Below are positions 1-5,433 of a DNA stretch of 7,870 bases, piece after piece. The notes below the pieces were generated by a model. The model did not search any database. It had not been told where the DNA came from and saw nothing but the letters and a program-made list of their open reading frames with translations. Made by a program: the position numbers and the translations under genes. This stretch comes from Gammaproteobacteria bacterium. GTDB lineage: Bacteria > Pseudomonadota > Gammaproteobacteria > Steroidobacterales > Steroidobacteraceae. The stretch covers positions 12,041-19,910 of the forward strand of contig PMHN01000056.1 in NCBI GenBank assembly GCA_003156695.1. Direction: 5' to 3'. Numbering within the stretch: the first letter of the stretch is position 1; every line of letters starts with the position of its first letter.

Positions 1-1907
1 TCGGCCAGATCATCCCGTGGAATTTCCCGCTGTTGATGCTGGCGTGGAAAATTGCGCCCGCGCTTGCTGCCGGCAACACCGTGGTGCTCAAGCCCGCCGA
101 ATTTACCCCGCTCACCGCACTCGCGTTTGCGGAACTGTGTAACGAGGTCGGCTTGCCGGCCGGGGTTGTGAACATTGTCACCGGCGACGGCACGACTGGC
201 GAGGCGCTGGTGGTGCATGCGGGCGTCAACAAAATCGCCTTTACCGGCTCGACCGAAGTCGGGCGTGCGATTCGCAAAGCCACCGCAGACTCACACAAGA
301 AGCTCTCGCTCGAGCTCGGGGGGAAATCACCCTTCGTGGTGTTCGAGGATGCGGATCTGGATAGCGCCGTTGAGGGACTGGTAGACGGGATCTGGCTCAA
401 CCAGGGGCAGGTCTGCTGCGCAGGCTCGCGCCTCTTGATGCAGGAGAGCATCGCTGAGCGCCTGACGCACAAGCTCAAGGTGCGTATGGCGAAGCTTCGG
501 GTCGGAGCACCGCTCGACAAGGCGACCGATATCGGTGCGATCGTCGCGCCCGTGCAGTTGCAGCGCATCGAGGGGCTCGTGGCGCAGGGGGTCGCGGACG
601 GCGCCTCGTGCTGGCAGCCGGAGCTGCCGATGCCGGCACGCGGTTTGTACTATCCGCCGACGCTTTTCACCAACGTTCACCCGACCTCGATGCTCGCGCA
701 GCAGGAGATTTTCGGACCGGTGCTCGCGGCCATGACGTTCAGGACCCCGGGCGAGGCGGTCGAGCTCGCCAACAACACGGCCTATGGACTGGCCGCCAGC
801 GTGTGGAGCGAGAGCATCAACCTCGCACTGCAGGTGGCCGCAGGCATCAAGGCGGGCGTGGTGTGGGTGAACAGCACCAACCTGTTCGACGCCGCATGCG
901 GTTTCGGCGGCTACCGCGAAAGCGGCTTTGGCCGCGAAGGCGGCGGGGAAGGAATGCGCGAGTACCTCGAGCCGGTCTGGTTTCGCAAGGCGCCGCTCCT
1001 GCGCGCGAGTGCGGTCGAACGGCGGGCCAGGGTGGAGCGCAAGGCAGAGACGCACGGGATGCGTACGGGGATCGACCGCACGGTCAAGCAGTACATCGGT
1101 GGCAAGCAGGTGCGCCCCGACTCGGGGTACAGCTTCGAGTGTCGCAGCGTCAAGGGCGTGCTGCTCGGGGAGGCGCCGCTCGGCAACCGTAAGGACATCC
1201 GCAACGCCGTCGAGGCGGCCCGGCGCGCGGAAAGGTGGGGCACGACGAGTACACACAACCGCGCGCAGGTCCTGTACTACGCCGCCGAAAATCTTTCCCA
1301 GCGCGGTAAGGACATCACAGCGCGGCTAGCGCTTGCCGTGGGCAGCAAGCAGGCGGCCGCGGAAGTGAAGCTCGGCATCGAGCGGCTGTTTACGTATGCC
1401 GCGTGGGCGGACAAGTATGAAGGCGTGGTCCATTCCCCGCCCGGCCGCAATATCGCCATGGCCATGAACGAGGCACTCGGCACCGTCGGGGTGATTTGCC
1501 CGGAGCACTCGCCGCTGCTCGGGTTCCTGTCGCTGGTGGCGCCGCTGGTCGCATCCGGCAACACGCTCGTCGCCGTACCCTCGGTGCGCTATCCCCTGAT
1601 TGCCGGGGATCTTTATCAGCTATTCGATACCAGTGATGTCCCTGCCGGTGTCATCAACATGGTGAGCGGACGGCCCGCGGAGCTCCTGAAGGTGCTTGCC
1701 GAGCACGACGACGTGGACGCGCTCTGGTGCCACGGGAGCCGGGAGCTGTGTGCAACGGCCAAGCGTCTGTCAGTGGGCAACCTCAAGCAGACCTGGACCA
1801 ACGAGGGTCGCGACATCGATTTTTTCAGCGGGCCCGGAGCCGCAGGGCGCTGGTATCTGGACCATGCCTGCCAGGTGAAGAACATCTGGGTGCCCTACGG
1901 CGAATAG
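1..1907 (+). CDS. ALDH16-type two-domain aldehyde dehydrogenase, 5' end outside window
   Basis: NAD(P)-dependent oxidation of an aldehyde to an acid is the family reaction. The reading frame is open from base 3 and already inside the fold (GQIIPWNFP), so the start and roughly 150 residues lie upstream; 634 residues are visible. Numbering from base 3, the first domain keeps Asn7, the cofactor motif LKPAE (about 29-33), FTGSTEVG (80-87), the general base Glu104 in LELGGK, the nucleophile Cys138 in NQGQVCCAG and EIFGPV (235-240). After a basic linker (about 330-360) comes a second ALDH-like domain. It repeats VASGNTLV and VPAGVINMVSG of the first, but the cofactor Lys is Val, and it ends at about residue 634 with no catalytic Cys segment. 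This one-and-a-half ALDH layout is that of family ALDH16. In bacterial members the first domain is active; the second is non-catalytic. Starts within the visible frame, such as TTG at 33, are only internal codons. It converges on the GNAT gene with 9 bases between stops. The substrate is unknown; acetaldehyde from nucleoside breakdown is a guess from context. Confidence 0.9.
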   Translation, partial: GQIIPWNFPLLMLAWKIAPALAAGNTVVLKPAEFTPLTALAFAELCNEVGLPAGVVNIVTGDGTTGEALVVHAGVNKIAFTGSTEVGRAIRKATADSHKKLSLELGGKSPFVVFEDADLDSAVEGLVDGIWLNQGQVCCAGSRLLMQESIAERLTHKLKVRMAKLRVGAPLDKATDIGAIVAPVQLQRIEGLVAQGVADGASCWQPELPMPARGLYYPPTLFTNVHPTSMLAQQEIFGPVLAAMTFRTPGEAVELANNTAYGLAASVWSESINLALQVAAGIKAGVVWVNSTNLFDAACGFGGYRESGFGREGGGEGMREYLEPVWFRKAPLLRASAVERRARVERKAETHGMRTGIDRTVKQYIGGKQVRPDSGYSFECRSVKGVLLGEAPLGNRKDIRNAVEAARRAERWGTTSTHNRAQVLYYAAENLSQRGKDITARLALAVGSKQAAAEVKLGIERLFTYAAWADKYEGVVHSPPGRNIAMAMNEALGTVGVICPEHSPLLGFLSLVAPLVASGNTLVAVPSVRYPLIAGDLYQLFDTSDVPAGVINMVSGRPAELLKVLAEHDDVDALWCHGSRELCATAKRLSVGNLKQTWTNEGRDIDFFSGPGAAGRWYLDHACQVKNIWVPYGE

Positions 1908-1916
1908 GTTGCCGCG

Positions 1917-2471
1917 TTACGGTGAAGGGCGGAGCGTTTTACGCATCGGTATGAAGCGGATGGTGAGGCCGCCCGGCAGCGGATGCTCAATCGTCGGGTC
2001 CGGGACGTATCCGCATTGCCTGTAGAGCCGCATGCCTGGGAGCGTCGCCATCGTTTCGAGCGCGGAGAATCCGGCCCGCAACGCGTCCGCTTCGCAGCGC
2101 GTGAGCAGCGCGCGCCCGATCCCATGACGGGCGTGCGCCGGGTCGACGAAGAAAGCTCTGATCTTGGCCGGATCCGATTTCGGGTCGAGCAAGGTCTCGT
2201 CCCGCCCGGCACGAGCGTCGCTGCCGAATAGGGTTCGCCGTCGGCCCCAGCCACCGCACGCGACAACCTCCCGGGCGCGCGTTTCGGCGACGAAGAGTGT
2301 CCCATCGCGAATGAGTGCGGTATCCACGCCGAAAGCGCCCTGCAGGGCGGCTTCGATCTGTGCGCGCGTATAGTCCGCGGCGCCGAGCCCGTGTATCGAT
2401 CGCGCGATCAGCTCACGGATTGCCGGAACGTCGTCCAGGGTTGCGAGTCGTAAGGTGTAATCCACGGGCAC
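1917..2471 (-). CDS. GNAT family N-acetyltransferase
   Basis: This is a 184-residue, single-domain acetyl-CoA-dependent acyltransferase of unknown acceptor. The acetyl-CoA pyrophosphate-binding motif A is clear: the beta strand IRAFFVDP (104-111) leads into ARHGIGRALL (114-123), which fits R-x-x-G-x-G/A. The segment MRLYRQCGY (147-155) is the typical motif B end, where the aromatic residue often acts near the thiol. The N-terminal LRLATLDDVPAIRELI is the usual GNAT opening. The start is GTG at 2469-2471, chosen because GGGAGA lies 5 bases upstream; a second GTG two codons on is possible. It follows the nucleoside hydrolase by 19 bases on the same strand and is probably co-transcribed with it. 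There is no signal peptide, so it should be cytosolic. The family is secure; the substrate cannot be inferred. Confidence 0.9.
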   Translation of the reverse strand: MPVDYTLRLATLDDVPAIRELIARSIHGLGAADYTRAQIEAALQGAFGVDTALIRDGTLFVAETRAREVVACGGWGRRRTLFGSDARAGRDETLLDPKSDPAKIRAFFVDPAHARHGIGRALLTRCEADALRAGFSALETMATLPGMRLYRQCGYVPDPTIEHPLPGGLTIRFIPMRKTLRPSP

Positions 2472-2476
2472 CCAGG

Positions 2477-2482
2477 TCTCCC
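2477..2482 (-). promoter_or_regulatory. Ribosome binding site of the GNAT gene
   Basis: GGGAGA on the minus strand sits 5 bases before the GTG start at 2471, in the 19-base gap after the nucleoside hydrolase stop. It decides the GTG start. Confidence 0.55.
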
Positions 2483-2490
2483 ACTGGCGG

Positions 2491-3645
2491 TTAGTGTGGT
2501 GGCGTCGGCGCCTTGAGAAGGCCGATCACCAGGCGCTCGAGCTTCGGCACGTCCGCATCGAGCACCACCGTGACCGGCCGCTCGCCCAAGCCCGGTCCCT
2601 CACCCTCGGCCCAGCTAAGCGTATCGCCGTAGCCGGCGGTGAAGCTGGTGTCCACGTCCACGAGGAGCTTCTTTGAGCTGCTGATGATCGAGGGATCCAG
2701 CCACACCGCGACCGCGAGCTCATCCCACAGGGGATACGACTGGCCGAACTTGCCGAGGTAGGCGTCAAAGGGCGCCTGTCCGGTGGCGACATCGCGGATG
2801 AATTCCGGCTTGAAGAAGGTCCTGGTGGTCGGGTCGATCGGCACCTCGGTGATTTTCTTCCACGGCTCGTGCAGCACGATGGAGGCCGCCTCCGGATCAA
2901 AACGCATGTTGAATTCGCGCCGCGTCGCGTTCACGTACTCGGCGGCAAAGGGATTATCCGCCGGCATGGGGTTGAAGCTGCCGCCCATGAACACGAGCTC
3001 CTTCGCAAGTGCGGCGAACTGCGGGTCCAGCCGTGAAGCCAGGGCGAGATTGGTCAGCGGCCCGGCCGCGATGATGGTGACCTGGCCGGGGAACTCGTGC
3101 ACTGCGCGGCTGAGAAAGCTGGCCGCGCTCTCGTGCTGCGCCTTGATCGTAGGCGTACCAGCCGGGGAGGCGGGAACAAGATAAGGATCGGCATGGTAGG
3201 GCGTGCGGCGCACCGCGCCCTCGCTGGGCCAGCTCTCGGTCCATGCCCCCTTATAAAAGAGTTTCCCGTAGAGGTCCTCCCAGCGCTTTGTCCTGGCCTG
3301 CGTATTAAGGAGCGGGAACACGGCCCCCGGATAGACCGGAATCTCCGTGCGCTGCGCGATCTCAAGCAACCGCAGCGTGTGGCTCACTTCCTCGTCGCGC
3401 CAGCCGTCGCCGCTTGGGATGGTGATGCCGAGGAGCTCGACGTCCTTCGCCTGCATGAGCATGAGAATCGCCTGCATATTCGATCCGGCCGGACCAAACG
3501 CATCCTGATCAATGATGACCTTGCGCCGCGCCGCGGCATCAGCGCTGCCGGCGGGACACGTGTGGGGCGCACCCAGGGCAAGGAGCGTGGCGAGGGCGAG
3601 CAGCGCGCCGTAAAGACTGCGCCGGCGGCAGGCAGTGAGCATCAT
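2491..3645 (-). CDS. Exported nucleoside hydrolase (inosine-uridine preferring family)
   Basis: The family hydrolyses the N-glycosidic bond of ribonucleosides to ribose and free base, using a Ca2+ held by Asp residues. The ATG at 3645 is chosen over the longer frame starting at 3693 because GGGGAG lies 8 bases before it; this gives 384 residues. The N-terminus is a Sec signal peptide: ACRRRS, then the hydrophobic run LYGALLALATLLALGA, with possible cleavage after ADA (about 35-37). So it should act in the periplasm or outside. Family landmarks are VIIDQD (43-48), LLGITIPSGDGW, IIAAGPLTNLAL (191-202), FMGGS (219-223), EFN (244-246, matching the nucleoside-binding Glu-Phe-Asn) and LWDELAVAVWLDP (306-318). 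Oddities: the usual DxDxGxDD metal loop reads DQDAFGPAG, so the second Asp pair is absent, and the usual His-Asp is Trp307-Asp308. Trp there is known in purine-specific group II enzymes. It is divergent from adenine deaminase and followed by the GNAT gene. Family call is firm; activity and specificity are uncertain. Confidence 0.88.
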   Translation of the reverse strand: MMLTACRRRSLYGALLALATLLALGAPHTCPAGSADAAARRKVIIDQDAFGPAGSNMQAILMLMQAKDVELLGITIPSGDGWRDEEVSHTLRLLEIAQRTEIPVYPGAVFPLLNTQARTKRWEDLYGKLFYKGAWTESWPSEGAVRRTPYHADPYLVPASPAGTPTIKAQHESAASFLSRAVHEFPGQVTIIAAGPLTNLALASRLDPQFAALAKELVFMGGSFNPMPADNPFAAEYVNATRREFNMRFDPEAASIVLHEPWKKITEVPIDPTTRTFFKPEFIRDVATGQAPFDAYLGKFGQSYPLWDELAVAVWLDPSIISSSKKLLVDVDTSFTAGYGDTLSWAEGEGPGLGERPVTVVLDADVPKLERLVIGLLKAPTPPH

Positions 3646-3653
3646 GTGTGGAA

Positions 3654-3659
3654 CTCCCC
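3654..3659 (-). promoter_or_regulatory. Ribosome binding site of the nucleoside hydrolase
   Basis: GGGGAG on the minus strand lies 8 bases before the ATG at 3645. It sets the start there rather than at the in-frame codon at 3693, which would put 16 polar residues before the signal peptide. Confidence 0.6.
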
Positions 3660-3691
3660 GGGAAGCTTTGTGGCCGGATGCGGTGGCGGAC

Positions 3692-3697
3692 ATTGTA
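3692..3697 (-). promoter_or_regulatory. Possible -10 element for the nucleoside hydrolase
   Basis: TACAAT on the minus strand lies about 47 bases upstream of the chosen ATG and would give a leader of about 40 bases containing the GGGGAG site. No good -35 hexamer is seen at 16-18 bases, so this is a weak candidate, perhaps needing an activator. It lies in the 109-base divergent region shared with the adenine deaminase; no convincing operator was seen there. Confidence 0.3.
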
Positions 3698-3754
3698 GCT
3701 GGCGTATGCCGCGGATCGTGCGCAGTCCACGTTTCATGCTACGTTGCTCCTGCC

Positions 3755-4774
3755 ATGCCACCGAGTGAAGCGTTCATCCGCGGCATTCCCAAGGCGGAAC
3801 TGCATCTGCACATCGAGGGCACGCTGGAGCCCGAGATGGTGTTTGATCTGGCGCGCAAGCACGCGCTGCCGCTGCGCTATCCATCGGTGGCGGCGCTGCG
3901 CGAGGCCTATCACTTCGACAATCTGCAGTCATTTCTCGATGTCTACTACGCGGGCGCTGCGGTGCTGCGTGATGCGAGCGATTTTCACGCACTTACCTCC
4001 GCCTACCTCCAGCGGGCGCACGCCGACGGCGTCGTGCACACGGAAATATTCTTTGACCCGCAGACCCATACCGCGCGCGGCGTACCCATGGAGGCGGTCA
4101 TTCGCGGCATCCACGGCGCCCTGACCGAGGGGCAGGCGCGCCTGGGGGTGACCCATCGCCTGATCATGTGTTTTCTGCGGCACCTGAGCGCCGCCGATGC
4201 CATGGCGACACTCGAAGAGGCGCTTCCCTACAAGGAGCTGATCGCGGCCGTGGGGCTGGATTCAGCGGAGAGCGGCAATCCGCCGTCAAAATTCTCGGCC
4301 GTGTTTGCCCGCGCGCGCCAAGCAGGGCTTCTCACCGTCGCGCACGCCGGCGAGGAGGGACCACCGCAGTACATTACGGAGGCCCTGGACCTGCTGCAGG
4401 TGCGTCGCGTGGACCACGGCGTACGCTGCGAGGAGGACGACAACCTGGTCGCGCGCCTGGCGCGCGAGCGCGTGCCGCTCACCGTATGCCCGCTGTCGAA
4501 CGTGAAACTGCGGGTCTTTGCGCGCCTGGAGGATCACAACCTCAAGCGCCTCCTCGACCGCGGCCTGTGCGTCACCGTGAACTCGGATGATCCCGCGTAC
4601 TTCGGCGGCTACGTCGCGCAGAACTACCTGGAAGTGTCGCGCGCCTTGGGGTTGTCGCAGGTGGACGTGACACAGCTCGCCTGCAACTCCATCGAAGCTT
4701 CGCTGCTGCCGGATTCGAAGAAGCAGGAGTGGCAGGCGAAAATCCGCGCGTTTGCCGCGCGCGCCGAGGCCTGA
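3755..4774 (+). CDS. Adenine deaminase (adenosine deaminase-like, zinc amidohydrolase)
   Basis: Predicted to deaminate adenine to hypoxanthine and ammonia in the cytosol (EC 3.5.4.2). The protein has 339 residues, normal for the family. Zinc ligands are visible as His17 and His19 in ELHLHIEG, His197 in VAHAGEEG and Asp278 in NSDDPAYFGGY; catalytic residues are Glu200 and His221 in VDHGVR. The blocks FFDPQTHTARG (99-109), HPP-like NPPSKF (175-180), CPLSN (245-249) and SDDPAYFGGY are those of the Pseudomonas and fungal Aah1-type adenine deaminases, not true adenosine deaminases, although automatic annotation often calls them Add. The ATG at 3755 is chosen by alignment of the N-terminus to the family (about 12 residues before KAELHLH). 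No Shine-Dalgarno is visible before it, and no in-frame alternative is close. It is divergent from the nucleoside hydrolase, whose product it could use, and converges on the phosphoribosyltransferase. Confidence 0.9.
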   Translation: MPPSEAFIRGIPKAELHLHIEGTLEPEMVFDLARKHALPLRYPSVAALREAYHFDNLQSFLDVYYAGAAVLRDASDFHALTSAYLQRAHADGVVHTEIFFDPQTHTARGVPMEAVIRGIHGALTEGQARLGVTHRLIMCFLRHLSAADAMATLEEALPYKELIAAVGLDSAESGNPPSKFSAVFARARQAGLLTVAHAGEEGPPQYITEALDLLQVRRVDHGVRCEEDDNLVARLARERVPLTVCPLSNVKLRVFARLEDHNLKRLLDRGLCVTVNSDDPAYFGGYVAQNYLEVSRALGLSQVDVTQLACNSIEASLLPDSKKQEWQAKIRAFAARAEA

Positions 4775-4810
4775 TGAGCTGCAGGTGCAGCGGAAACGCG
4801 GCCGCTGTCC
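4775..4810. other. Convergent gap with two small overlapping inverted repeats
   Basis: Directly after the adenine deaminase stop, GCTGCA and TGCAGC (4778-4783, 4786-4791) and AGCGG and CCGCT (4789-4793, 4802-4806) can pair. They overlap, so only one could form at a time. They may add to the stronger stem-loop next to them, but arms this short in GC-rich DNA can be chance. Confidence 0.25.
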
Positions 4811-4838
4811 GCCGAAATCGCTGCGAGGCGATTTCGGC
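4811..4838. terminator. Perfect 11-bp stem-loop between convergent genes
   Basis: GCCGAAATCGC (4811-4821) and GCGATTTCGGC (4828-4838) are exact reverse complements around a 6-base loop. The stem lies 36 bases after the adenine deaminase stop and 7 bases after the phosphoribosyltransferase stop on the other strand, so it can fold in both transcripts. No run of U follows on either strand. It is therefore not a classic intrinsic terminator, but it could stop or stabilise 3' ends of both mRNAs, or be a dispersed intergenic repeat. Confidence 0.6.
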
Positions 4839-4845
4839 CAAGGGA

Positions 4846-5433
4846 CTAAGGGCTGAAGAAGCTCTCGTCCACCGGCTTGTGCGCCAGGATTTCCTCGCGC
4901 GTCAGTCCCTGGATCTCGTGCGGGAAGACCAGCCAGGCATTGGTCGAGTGAACGAAATAATCCGGCTTGAGTGAGCTGCGATTTCGCTCCGGCTTGTAGT
5001 ACACCGTCGCGATGCGGATCTTGTCCGGCAGATTGCGCTTGCAGCGGCGCGCGAGCTCGGCGATGACCGCGTCCAGGCTGCGCCCGGAATCGAAAACATC
5101 ATCGATGATCAGCAGCTCATCCTCGTAAGACAGGTGCGAGACCAGGTAGTCCACCGCGTGTACCCGCACAACTTTTGATTGTTTGTCGATGCCAGTGTAG
5201 GAGGAGGTGCGGATGGCGATGTGATCGGCGTGCACGCCGTGATACTCGAGCGCTTCCTGGACCGCGATGCCGATCGGCGCGCCGCCGCGCCAGATCCCCA
5301 CCAGGAACGTGGGCTTGAAGCCGCTGCGTACGATCTGCATGGCGAGTTCGAGCGAATCGCGCAGCAGCGATTCGGCGGAGATGAAAACTTTCTCAACAGC
5401 GGGTGATGGGTTCGGGAGCGTCACGGGCGTCAT
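4846..5433 (-). CDS. Purine-type phosphoribosyltransferase
   Basis: Type I phosphoribosyltransferase of 195 residues, expected to join a purine base (hypoxanthine, guanine or xanthine) to PRPP, giving the nucleotide and pyrophosphate. The PRPP loop is clear: ELLIIDDVFDSGRS (106-119) with the acidic pair Asp111-Asp112. VGIWRGG (45-51) is the pyrophosphate-side loop, and the C-terminal DYFVHSTNAWLVFPHE (158-173) places an aromatic residue near the base. The pattern resembles the COG2236 group rather than classical Hpt or Gpt. The ATG at 5433 is chosen because upstream codons in this frame lie inside the amidase gene and read as low-complexity Arg/Gly/Pro. Its ATG overlaps the amidase stop as ATGA, so translation is probably coupled; the Shine-Dalgarno is weak. 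It is cytosolic and could use hypoxanthine from the adenine deaminase across the convergent gap. Base specificity is inferred from context. Confidence 0.87.
   Translation of the reverse strand: MTPVTLPNPSPAVEKVFISAESLLRDSLELAMQIVRSGFKPTFLVGIWRGGAPIGIAVQEALEYHGVHADHIAIRTSSYTGIDKQSKVVRVHAVDYLVSHLSYEDELLIIDDVFDSGRSLDAVIAELARRCKRNLPDKIRIATVYYKPERNRSSLKPDYFVHSTNAWLVFPHEIQGLTREEILAHKPVDESFFSP

Noticed and set aside
327..1256. Long minus-strand open frame of 309 codons opposite ALDH16
   Set aside because: It is a shadow of the real gene: His/Arg/Leu-rich, no recognisable domain, and fully inside a coding sequence with clear family motifs.
2491..3645. Lipoprotein reading of the nucleoside hydrolase N-terminus
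   Set aside because: The only Cys after the hydrophobic run is preceded by PHT, which does not fit a lipobox; an ordinary Sec signal peptide fits better.
3097..3768. Plus-strand open frame of 223 codons opposite the nucleoside hydrolase
   Set aside because: Antisense to a well-supported gene, with no domain or ribosome site; high GC leaves such frames open.
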